Assembly (NCBI RefSeq): GCF_900182605.1
Contig: NZ_FXTB01000004.1
Coordinates: 248,001-312,000 of the forward strand
Reading direction: 5' to 3'
Source of the DNA: Saccharicrinis carchari
GTDB lineage: Bacteria; Bacteroidota; Bacteroidia; Bacteroidales; Marinilabiliaceae
Length of the DNA stretch: 64,000 nucleotides
Below the pieces are notes generated by a model. That model searched no databases and was not told where the DNA came from. It saw nothing but the letters and a program-made list of their open reading frames with translations. The position numbers and the translations under genes were made by a program. Shown piece after piece: positions 17,266-25,105 of this stretch; position 1 is the first letter of the stretch, and each line of letters starts with the position of its first letter.

Positions 17266-19236
17266 ATGTGTGGGATAGCAGGATTTATAAATACACAAAA
17301 AGTTGACTCCCGAAAGTATGTTTTAAATGCTATGCTTGCTCGTATTGGTCACCGTGGACCGGATGAGTGTGGATTGTACGTGTCAGAAAATGCATGCCTG
17401 GGTAGTGTCCGACTTAGCATTGTGGATCTTATGAGCGGACAACAGCCCATGGCTACACCCGATGGAAGGTACTGGATAAGCTATAACGGCGAAGTATACA
17501 ACCATCCCGAATTAAGGAAGATGCTTTGCCAAAAAGGGCATCGCTTTACAAGCCATTGCGACACGGAAGTGGTACTACACATGTACCAGGAGTTTGGTGC
17601 AGATTGTTTGAGCCGGATGAACGGCCAGTTTGCCATTGCCATATGGGACACCCATAAACAAGAACTCTTTTTGGCTCGCGACCGTGTTGGTATTCGTCCT
17701 TTGTTTTTCACTAATACAACATCGGGCTTTGTTTTTGCTTCCGAAATAAAAGCCCTGTTCGAATACCCCGATACCTCGCGGAGTATAAACGCCACCGGAT
17801 TATCTCAAGTGTTCACCTTCTGGACAACATTATCTCCTTATACGGCCTTTGAAAAAATTTATGAAGTGCCACCGGGTTGCTACGCACTGCTTACAAACGA
17901 TAAACTTAAAGTTACACCCTATTGGGCAATGACTTTTAATAAAAACACCGAAAAAATATCACTGGGCGATGCCAAAGATAAATTTAATGCCTTGTTCCGC
18001 GACGCCATTGCTTTGCGGATGAGGGCAGATGTGCCCGTGGCTGCTTATCTGAGCGGGGGATTGGATAGCACCAGTACTACTGCTTTTATTAAGCAAATGT
18101 TTCCGGATAAATTAAATACCTTTTCCATTGGTTTCGAACAAAAAGACTTTGATGAGTCTGATTTTCAGACAGAGGTAGCCCATTTTTTCAATACACAGCA
18201 TCATTCCATATCGTTTAAAAATAGCGATGTGGCATCGCTATTTGAAAAGGTGATATGGCATACCGAGATACCGGTGCTCAGGACGGCACCTTTCCCCATG
18301 TTTAAGCTATCGGAATTGGTAAGGCGCCATGGCATAAAAGTGGTGATAACCGGCGAGGGAGCAGATGAAATGCTGGGTGGCTATAATATTTTTAAAGAGG
18401 CCATCATCCGCCATTTTTGGGCCAAATACCCGGAGTCGAAGTTACGTCCACTTTTACTTAAAAAACTCTACCCTTACCTCCCCCAGATAAAAAATGGTAG
18501 CATTGGTATGCTAAAACTTTTTTTTGCGTACAAACTGTCCGAAACCAACTCGCCGGTGTATTCGCACCTGCTGCGATGGAACAATACAGGCAGGATAGGA
18601 AAACTCCTATCGCATCAATTTAAAGAACAAGCCGGAAACAATGACCTAATTGGCGGGTATGCAAACAGCATTGCGTCTACATTGGCTCAATATAGCCCCT
18701 TGGCAAAGGCACAGTTCATCGAGTCCAATATATTTATGTCGGGGTATTTACTGTCGTCGCAAGGCGACCGGGTGGCTATGGCAAACTCTGTGGAAGGGAG
18801 GTACCCTTTCCTTGATCACCGCCTCGTTGAGTTTTGCTCTACCCTGCCCGACGAGCTGAAAATATCAGGTCTCGACGAAAAATATTTACTTAAACAGGTA
18901 GTTAAAGATATCATTCCCTCCTCGGTACTTAAAAGACCCAAGCAAGCCTACCGAGCCCCTGTTGCACAGGCCTTACTAAGCGATAAATCCGGATTTGTCG
19001 ATAACTATCTGTCGGCCCATAATTTAAACGAAAGCGGTGTTTTCGACTCTACAGCTGTAGAAAAGTTGATGCATAAGTTAAAAAATGGACAGGGCAACAA
19101 CGAAGTTGACAATATGGCACTGATGGCTATCTTATCCACCCAGGTGCTACATCAATTATATATTAAAAACCATACTGGCATAGCCTTAAATGAAATAAGC
19201 CAGGGTAGGGTGATGAACGAAACCTGTAACAAATAA
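17266..19236 (+). CDS. Asparagine synthetase-like glutamine amidotransferase (AsnB family)
   Basis: A 656-residue class II glutamine amidotransferase fused to an ATP-PPi synthetase domain. The N-terminal nucleophile is Cys2 (MCGIAGF), with the glutaminase motifs SYNGEVYNH and ARDRVGIRPLFF; the synthetase PP-loop is SGGLDS at residues 263-268, followed by TGEGADEMLGGY and SVEGRYPFLDH. Both active sites look intact. Primary asparagine synthetase is about 550-630 residues; the place in a cluster with a carrier protein, an AMP ligase and an NAD-synthetase-like gene suggests it amidates a specialised carboxylate rather than aspartate, as AsnB paralogues of surface-glycan and natural-product clusters do. 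A housekeeping AsnB role cannot be excluded. Gap to the ACP gene is 85 bp and to the next gene 10 bp. Confidence 0.9.
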   Translation: MCGIAGFINTQKVDSRKYVLNAMLARIGHRGPDECGLYVSENACLGSVRLSIVDLMSGQQPMATPDGRYWISYNGEVYNHPELRKMLCQKGHRFTSHCDTEVVLHMYQEFGADCLSRMNGQFAIAIWDTHKQELFLARDRVGIRPLFFTNTTSGFVFASEIKALFEYPDTSRSINATGLSQVFTFWTTLSPYTAFEKIYEVPPGCYALLTNDKLKVTPYWAMTFNKNTEKISLGDAKDKFNALFRDAIALRMRADVPVAAYLSGGLDSTSTTAFIKQMFPDKLNTFSIGFEQKDFDESDFQTEVAHFFNTQHHSISFKNSDVASLFEKVIWHTEIPVLRTAPFPMFKLSELVRRHGIKVVITGEGADEMLGGYNIFKEAIIRHFWAKYPESKLRPLLLKKLYPYLPQIKNGSIGMLKLFFAYKLSETNSPVYSHLLRWNNTGRIGKLLSHQFKEQAGNNDLIGGYANSIASTLAQYSPLAKAQFIESNIFMSGYLLSSQGDRVAMANSVEGRYPFLDHRLVEFCSTLPDELKISGLDEKYLLKQVVKDIIPSSVLKRPKQAYRAPVAQALLSDKSGFVDNYLSAHNLNESGVFDSTAVEKLMHKLKNGQGNNEVDNMALMAILSTQVLHQLYIKNHTGIALNEISQGRVMNETCNK

Positions 19237-19246
19237 TTTTATTATA

Positions 19247-20248
19247 ATGACAACATATCGCAAACCTTTCTCAAAAAATATCCTTCATATCGAGAAGCTG
19301 GATGAAGTAATAGAAAATATATGCATCCAGTTGCAAAAAGATGTATATAAACGATTTCGCCGCTATGGCGGAGTAATCGGAATTAGCGGTGGTATTGACT
19401 CATCGGTAACCCTGGCCATTGCAGTGCGGGCATTTGGTGCGGATAAACTATTGGGCATCATGCTGCCCGAAACAGATTCGAGTCCTGAAAGCGAGGAGCT
19501 TGCCCGGGAGCTGGCAAATAAGTTTGGTGTTAAGAGTATTGTGGAAAACATCAGCGGAGCGCTGGATGGTTTTGGCTGTTATCGCCGGCGCGACGAAGCC
19601 GTTAAAAAAGTAGTGCCCGAATACAATCCGGCTGAAGATAAAATGAAAGTAATCATCCCAAAAGATTTTGTCAACAAAAATATGCCTCCGGTACATTTTG
19701 TTTCGGTAACTTTTAAAGATGGTACCGAAAAGCAGGTGCGCTTGCCATTGCAAGAATATCTGCAAATTGTGGCTGCCTCTAATTTTAAGCAACGCTGCCG
19801 TGCCAATATGCTGTACTATCATGCCGAAACGTTAAATTATGCTGTATTGGGCACACCAAACAAACACGAGGTGCAACAGGGCTTTTTTGTTAAGTATGGC
19901 GATGGTGCCGCCGACGTGATGCCGATTGGTAATTTATATAAAACACAGGTATATCAAATTGCCAGACACCTTGGGGTGCCAAATAGCATCATACAACGTA
20001 CCCCCACAACAGATACTTATTCGGCTGAACAAACACAAGAGGAGTTCTTTTATCAAATGCCCTTCGAAAAAATGGACTTGCTCTGGTATGCCTGGGAAAA
20101 TGAGTATTTACCTGTGGAAGTAGCTCCTGTAATGGAAATGACAACGGAGGAGGTAAATAATATTTTTAATAATTTTGCACGCAAGCAAAAAACAACAGCG
20201 TATTTGAGAACTGCCCCCCTGCATCATTATATCATCAATAATAAATAA
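19247..20248 (+). CDS. NAD synthetase-like ATP pyrophosphatase with an insertion
   Basis: A 333-residue protein of the NadE family of N-type ATP pyrophosphatases. The PP-loop is SGGIDSS at residues 47-53, and the later signature segments are present in altered form: NYAVLGTPNKHE where NadE has VGTSNKSE, then KYGDGAADVMPIGNLYKTQVYQIARHLGVP. Compared with a typical ammonia-dependent NadE of about 270 residues it has roughly 60 extra residues in the middle (about 100-165) including PEYNPAEDKMKVIIPK. No glutaminase domain is attached. Starting 10 bp after the amidotransferase, it may use ammonia to amidate another adenylated acid. Genuine NAD synthesis is possible but the insertion and the context argue for a specialised role. 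Confidence 0.82.
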   Translation: MTTYRKPFSKNILHIEKLDEVIENICIQLQKDVYKRFRRYGGVIGISGGIDSSVTLAIAVRAFGADKLLGIMLPETDSSPESEELARELANKFGVKSIVENISGALDGFGCYRRRDEAVKKVVPEYNPAEDKMKVIIPKDFVNKNMPPVHFVSVTFKDGTEKQVRLPLQEYLQIVAASNFKQRCRANMLYYHAETLNYAVLGTPNKHEVQQGFFVKYGDGAADVMPIGNLYKTQVYQIARHLGVPNSIIQRTPTTDTYSAEQTQEEFFYQMPFEKMDLLWYAWENEYLPVEVAPVMEMTTEEVNNIFNNFARKQKTTAYLRTAPLHHYIINNK

Positions 20249-20280
20249 GTGTTTTTTAAATCCAAATAACCCCAGCCGGT

Positions 20281-21750
20281 ATGAACTGTGTTAATTATTT
20301 ACTACCGAAAGATATTGATACAGAGGAACTATTTGTATTGGGCCAAAAGGAAACCCTGTCGTTTTACGATTTAAAACAACAGGTGTTCATGTTGGCCGGT
20401 GCTTTGAGGAAAAAATATGGCTGTGGCAATAAGATTATACTGCTATCGCCAAACAATAATTTCTGCATTGTCAGTTATCTCGCTATCATGAAATCCGGTA
20501 ATGTTGTTGTCCCCTTAAACCCATCTACCGAGAAACAACAGCTCCAATTTGTTAAAGCACAAACCGGTTGCGAAGTCATGTTTGTTCCCGAAGTGTTGAA
20601 ACGAAGAATCGAAGTACCCTTTAAAGATGTATGGTGCGAAGCTGATATACAAAGCATATGCAAAGATGGCAGCACTTTTGATTCTATTGAGGCAGATGAG
20701 TTGGATCCGGATACCCTTGCGCAAATAATTTACACTTCGGGTTCAACCGCAATGCCTAAGGGGGTTATGATATCGCATAGAAATATTATCGCAAACACCT
20801 CGTCTATAGTCGATTACCTTAATCTTACTTCAGCGGATATTATGGAGGTAGTACTTCCATTTTTTTACTGTTATGGCTTATCCTTGTTGCATACGCATCT
20901 TAGAGTTAAAGGTAAGATTGTACTCAATAACAACTTTATTTTCCTAGGCTCGGTTTATAAAGATTTTGAAAAGTACAAATGCACAGGCTTTGCAGGTGTT
21001 CCTAGTCATTTCCAAATACTTATGCGCAAGTCAGATACCTTTGTTAAAACCCAATTTCCACACTTGCGTTATGTAACCCAAGCCGGAGGTAAATTGCACA
21101 GCGTATTTATCGAGGAATTCAGAAAGGCAAAACCCGACATTCAGTTTATAGTGATGTACGGACAAACGGAAGCCACGGCCAGGCTTTCCTATCTTCCGGC
21201 GGAACGACTTGACGATAAGTTGGGATCATTAGGAAAAGGCATCCCTGGAGTACAGTTAAAAGTAGTAGATGACCTGGGGCATGCTATCAAACCCGGCCAG
21301 ATAGGTGAAATAATTGCCAAGGGGGATAATGTGATGCTGGGGTATTATAAAGATGAGAAGGCAACGGCACAGGCTTTAAGGAATGGCTGGCTCTACACCG
21401 GCGACCTGGCTACTTTAGATGAGGAAGGTTTTATATACCATGCAGCACGCAAAAAAGAAATCATAAAAGTTGGCGGACGAAGAGTTAGCCCCAAAGAAAT
21501 TGAAGAGGTAATCGTTTCTATCCCCGGCGTTGTGGATTGTACCATAAAATCGATTCACGACGAGGTGTTGGGCGAGGCCATTAAAGCCGTAGTGGTAAAA
21601 AACGATGCCAACGCAGAACTGGATGAAAACAGTGTGAAGGAATTTTGCAGCACCAGGCTGGCCGCCTATAAAATTCCACATATTATAACCTTCACCTCAA
21701 AAATGGATGTTAACGCAGCCGGTAAAAAGGTAAAAAAACAGGAAGGCTGA
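20281..21750 (+). CDS. AMP-forming acyl-CoA/acyl-ACP synthetase (ANL family)
   Basis: A 489-residue adenylate-forming enzyme that should activate a carboxylic or amino acid with ATP and load it on CoA or a carrier protein. Family motifs are in order: YTSGSTAMPKG (A3, from residue 151), MYGQTEATAR (A5), YTGDLA (A7), a hinge region around GGRRVSPKEIEE (A8) and the C-terminal lysine motif NAAGKK (A10, about residues 480-485). All catalytic elements are kept. It ends the four-gene cluster begun by the carrier protein at 16944, 32 bp after the NadE-like gene, making the carrier protein its likely acceptor. The substrate cannot be told from sequence alone. Confidence 0.92.
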   Translation: MNCVNYLLPKDIDTEELFVLGQKETLSFYDLKQQVFMLAGALRKKYGCGNKIILLSPNNNFCIVSYLAIMKSGNVVVPLNPSTEKQQLQFVKAQTGCEVMFVPEVLKRRIEVPFKDVWCEADIQSICKDGSTFDSIEADELDPDTLAQIIYTSGSTAMPKGVMISHRNIIANTSSIVDYLNLTSADIMEVVLPFFYCYGLSLLHTHLRVKGKIVLNNNFIFLGSVYKDFEKYKCTGFAGVPSHFQILMRKSDTFVKTQFPHLRYVTQAGGKLHSVFIEEFRKAKPDIQFIVMYGQTEATARLSYLPAERLDDKLGSLGKGIPGVQLKVVDDLGHAIKPGQIGEIIAKGDNVMLGYYKDEKATAQALRNGWLYTGDLATLDEEGFIYHAARKKEIIKVGGRRVSPKEIEEVIVSIPGVVDCTIKSIHDEVLGEAIKAVVVKNDANAELDENSVKEFCSTRLAAYKIPHIITFTSKMDVNAAGKKVKKQEG

Positions 21751-21831
21751 TGCAGTGAAGCTTATATTGCCCTCCTTTTCCTGTTCTGTAATACGTACAA
21801 CTTCCTTCAAGAACGTAAAAGAGATTTACAC

Positions 21832-22347
21832 CTACCAGCCGTTAAAGCTTAGCATATCATCGATACTCTTGCGTTTTTTTTCTGGTGCGTTGTTGTTTGT
21901 GGGATAACCTATAGTTAGTATGGCAATGGGTTCCCAGCCATCATCGCAAGGAAGGGCCTCCTTCACTAATTCCGGGTCAAAGTTACAAACCCAGCAGGTG
22001 CCCAGTCCTAAATCGGTAGCCATTAAGGTCATGTGATCCGTTGCAATGGCTGCATCAATGTCGCAATGGTACTTATTGTCGAACGAACGTTTCCAGGAAG
22101 CCTCCTGGTGGCCATAGATAATAATCAGGCTTGGTGCTTTTGCAAACCAATCCCGGGGATAGGCCGGGTGTAATTTCTTTAGTATTATATCCTTGTCAAC
22201 GGCAATAAATTTTAAAGGCTGCCTGTTGGCAGCAGATGGCGCCACCAATCCTGCCTTAGCCACCTGCTTAATCAGGGTGTGATCTACTTTGTTTTCGTGG
22301 TAATTACGTACCGAATATCTCGCCTTCATCAATTCTTTAAAATGCAT
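21832..22347 (-). CDS. Nitroreductase-family FMN oxidoreductase
   Basis: A 171-residue protein of the nitroreductase superfamily, homodimeric flavin enzymes that reduce nitro compounds, quinones or other substrates with NAD(P)H. The N-terminal signature RYSVRNYHENKV (about residues 10-21) and the APSAANRQP segment contribute to FMN binding; DLGLGTCWVCNFD and AILTIGYP are the usual later motifs. It is on the short side (many members are 180-220 residues) but complete. It converges on the AMP-ligase gene with an 81 bp gap and no operon partner. Substrate unknown. Confidence 0.92.
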   Translation of the reverse strand: MHFKELMKARYSVRNYHENKVDHTLIKQVAKAGLVAPSAANRQPLKFIAVDKDIILKKLHPAYPRDWFAKAPSLIIIYGHQEASWKRSFDNKYHCDIDAAIATDHMTLMATDLGLGTCWVCNFDPELVKEALPCDDGWEPIAILTIGYPTNNNAPEKKRKSIDDMLSFNGW

Positions 22348-22521
22348 AATATGTTTTGTTTTAATTTAAGACGCTAAAAGAAATACAATATATTAAATGT
22401 TCCGGGTATTTTTAAATTTCAACTAAAAACACGCATGGTACAAACCCAATTTCCAAAACCTTATAAAAGAGGATGCATACGTAAAAACATATAAAACGAG
22501 CCCCCGAATGGTCGGGGCAGG

Positions 22522-22599
22522 CTATGAGAAACCTTTATCACACTACCTGTCCGGTAAAGGCGGGAGGGGGACGATTAAATTTGGCGAGTTCACCCTATG
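22522..22599 (+). repeat. Dispersed repeat, copy A
   Basis: About 75 bp similar to 29567-29641. Shared blocks in order are CATGAGAA/CTATGAGAA, CACACTACCTGTCC, AAAGGCGGGAGG and GGCGAGTTCA/GGTGAGTTCA, ending in ATG. The central part can form a hairpin around CCGG/GTAAAGG, degenerate here relative to copy B. It lies within the intergenic hairpin-rich region before the DUF6377-like regulator gene. Confidence 0.75.
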
Positions 22600-22802
22600 A
22601 AAAATCGGAGCAGGCTATCCCGCTATGGCGGGACAAGTTAGTGACCATAACTATCAAAAAATAAACACATGAAAGGCAATAAAACTGAAAATAGATGAAG
22701 AGCATACAATCCATAATTAAAATCAGCCACACCACTTGTAAAGATAAGCCATAGGCCAAAAGAGGCACTTTAAGCGGATTATTTTAAGTGCTTTTTATTT
22801 TT

Positions 22803-22810
22803 TACTTTTG
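22803..22810 (+). promoter_or_regulatory. Promoter -7 box for the DUF6377-like regulator
   Basis: TACTTTTG matches TAnnTTTG and lies 73 nt upstream of the ATG at 22884, implying a leader of roughly 65 nt. The same octamer precedes pflB. No good -33 box is visible. Confidence 0.5.
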
Positions 22811-22883
22811 CACGGTAACAATTCAAATTCCTTTTATCACTTAACAGGAAAGGCAACATTGGCCGGCATAGAATATATCGCCC

Positions 22884-24536
22884 ATGAATAAAATTTTGAT
22901 TCTTTTTAAATTTCTGTTGGGTGCTTCCACATTATCTGCCCATAGCGAGGTAGATTCCTTAGTTGTTTTATTGGAGAAAACAATGGAGGAAGCACCGGTG
23001 TACGAACAAAAAAAGATAAACCGTATCGCCAGCCTAAAAAATATCTTGGCCGAAAGACAAATGAGTCCGGAGGAAACGTTTTTTGTGCATAACCAATTAA
23101 TTGAAGAATACCTAAAATACAACTTTGACTCTACATTACATTACCTTAACCTAAACCAAAAACTAGCCCGGGAGTTGGGCAATCCGAAGCTTCAAAACCA
23201 ATCCAATATAAAAATGGCTTTTGTATTGGCCTCATCCGGACGGTACTTTGAAGCTGTGGAAAAACTGGAACGTATCGATAAAAGTACTTTAGCCGATAAG
23301 GGGCTAATTGATTATTACAATGCCTTTATTAAAGTATATAACGACTTGAGCTTTTATACACCTTCCAACCAAAACAGACAAAAATACACCGATATACACA
23401 ATAATTACATCGACTCACTGTTGCCCTTACTAAATCCGGAATCGCCCCAGTACCTGAGCATGTTAGAAAAGCAATACCGCGACCAGCGCAATATGATTGA
23501 GTGTAAAAAGATAAACAGCAGACGCTTATCAAATGCTCAAATGGGGACTATAGAATATTCCCTGATCACATTTGAGCGGGCTTTACTTTTTGAGCTCGAA
23601 AACAACATTAGACTAAAGAAAAAATACCTGATACTCTCGGCTATATCCGATATTAAAGCAGCGGTTAAGGACAATGCCTCACTAACAGATCTGGCTTTAA
23701 TACTTAACGATGAGGGAGATGTATTTAGGGCGCATCGTTTTATCATGTTTTCCTTTGACGATGCTTCATTTTATAATTCGCGTCTGCGTTTTATGGTCAT
23801 ATCGGAGATTTTACCCGTCATCAGTAATGCCTACCAGATTAAAACCACCCGTCAACAAAAAACCTTACGGCAACTACTAACGATAATAAGCGTATTGCTG
23901 GTCATTTTATTAATGGCCATATTCTTTATCCACCGACAATTAAGCTCACTAAAGAAAGCCCAGGGCGAGCTAAAAAAAGTAAATGCTAAATTAAAATCCC
24001 TGAATCAAAGTTTAAATGAATCCAACAATCAGTTGAATGCGGCCAATGATGCCCTGGCCGAAGCCAACCATGTTAAAGAGCATTATATTGGCAACTTCCT
24101 CACCATCTGTTCCAACTACATCGATAAACTCGACGAGATGAACAAGGTGGTCAATAAAAAGATTGGAGCACGCCAATTCGAGGAATTATTCCGCTTAACA
24201 AAATCAAAAAAACTGATTGATTCTGAGGTGCAAGAATTTTATAAAAATTTTGATGATACCTTTCTGCACATTTTCCCCCATTTTGTGGAGCAGCTAAATG
24301 CTCTGCTAACACCCGAAGAACAAATCGTACTAAAAGATGAGGAAAGGTTAAATACAGAGCTTCGCATCTTCGCCCTTATTCGCCTGGGCATAAACGATAG
24401 TTCTAAAATCGCCAAACTACTTCGCTATTCGGTTAATACCATTTATAACTATCGGGTTAAAATTAAAAACAAGGCCCGTACCGATCGCGATAACTTCGAA
24501 AACAGCGTTATGCTCATTGATGTGGCCAAAAAGTAA
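22884..24536 (+). CDS. Membrane-bound transcriptional regulator, DUF6377-like
   Basis: A 550-residue protein with a signal-like N-terminus (residues 1-19), a helical TPR-like sensory region (about 25-315), one transmembrane segment (about 330-348, ISVLLVILLMAIFFI), a coiled coil (about 350-395, rich in Leu, Asn and Lys) and a cytoplasmic part. The last ~60 residues read as a LuxR-type helix-turn-helix (ALIRLGINDSSKIAKLLRYS). This is the layout of the DUF6377 family of Bacteroidota regulators, typically found beside susC/susD genes. It precedes susC by 569 bp on the same strand and is the likely sensor-regulator of the polysaccharide locus. Domain name is from memory; the layout is visible. 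Confidence 0.85.
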   Translation: MNKILILFKFLLGASTLSAHSEVDSLVVLLEKTMEEAPVYEQKKINRIASLKNILAERQMSPEETFFVHNQLIEEYLKYNFDSTLHYLNLNQKLARELGNPKLQNQSNIKMAFVLASSGRYFEAVEKLERIDKSTLADKGLIDYYNAFIKVYNDLSFYTPSNQNRQKYTDIHNNYIDSLLPLLNPESPQYLSMLEKQYRDQRNMIECKKINSRRLSNAQMGTIEYSLITFERALLFELENNIRLKKKYLILSAISDIKAAVKDNASLTDLALILNDEGDVFRAHRFIMFSFDDASFYNSRLRFMVISEILPVISNAYQIKTTRQQKTLRQLLTIISVLLVILLMAIFFIHRQLSSLKKAQGELKKVNAKLKSLNQSLNESNNQLNAANDALAEANHVKEHYIGNFLTICSNYIDKLDEMNKVVNKKIGARQFEELFRLTKSKKLIDSEVQEFYKNFDDTFLHIFPHFVEQLNALLTPEEQIVLKDEERLNTELRIFALIRLGINDSSKIAKLLRYSVNTIYNYRVKIKNKARTDRDNFENSVMLIDVAKK

Positions 24537-25105
24537 GGTGTGCATCCCTAACAAAGTAGGATTTACTTTTAGGGTTTGTAATGAAATAAGTTGTCAGTTT
24601 GAAACGTAGTTGTTTGTTCTTTAACAACTTGAAAACACCGCGAATAGCGAGCTATTTAATACTATCATGTGCTCAATTGCTTTTGTGCGGATTTGTTACA
24701 GTATTTATACTAAGCAAAAAACAGGGCTGATATGAAACGCTATTTTTCATAAAACACTATGAACAATCTTTTCAAAATTAGCAATTGGTCAATATTTATG
24801 TCATTGCTAATATTACCTTATAATAATCAACATCTCTGCAAACCATTCAATTCTATTAAATAATAATACGATTTTTTACGATTTTTAACTTTACACACCT
24901 TTAATCCATCCACTTTTTTACAACACACCCCACATCCTAACATTCTCTGCATCTGCACCATAAGCACTCTACACTTCTTATACAATCTACTTTTATGCTA
25001 CACACCTTAGGTATTTCCTTGTTTATCCCTTCTCTTTACAAATGTTAATAACACACATTGTTTTTACATGAGTAGCACTATACATTAACAAATAAATACT
25101 TTATT
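24537..25105. other. Intergenic region and probable leader of the susC operon
   Basis: This 569 bp stretch contains no gene I can support. Its last part is strikingly asymmetric: 24881-25020 has about 44 C but only 6 G on the plus strand by hand count, with a 68 nt run (24881-24948) without any G. A short perfect inverted repeat, AATAGC-GA-GCTATT, lies near 24642-24655. No exact TAnnTTTG box is found close to susC, which would fit activation by the neighbouring regulator from a non-consensus promoter. Confidence 0.5.

Larger units (their letters stand above)
22348..22883. other. Intergenic region with hairpins and repeat copy
   Basis: This 536 bp stretch has no convincing gene. It contains GC-rich hairpins in an otherwise AT-rich background: one at 22499-22518 (CCCC..GGGG with a short loop), the dispersed repeat copy at 22522-22599, and a second hairpin at 22619-22632 (TCCCGC TATG GCGGGA core). 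The phrase TCGGxGCAGGCTAT occurs twice (22513-22525 and 22606-22618). A promoter box for the next gene lies at 22803. Confidence 0.6.

Noticed and set aside
21737-21785. Hairpin AACAGGAA/TTCCTGTT at the end of the AMP-ligase gene as a terminator
   Set aside because: The arms are 8 bp with a loop of about 33 nt and no T-run follows, so a terminator is not supported.
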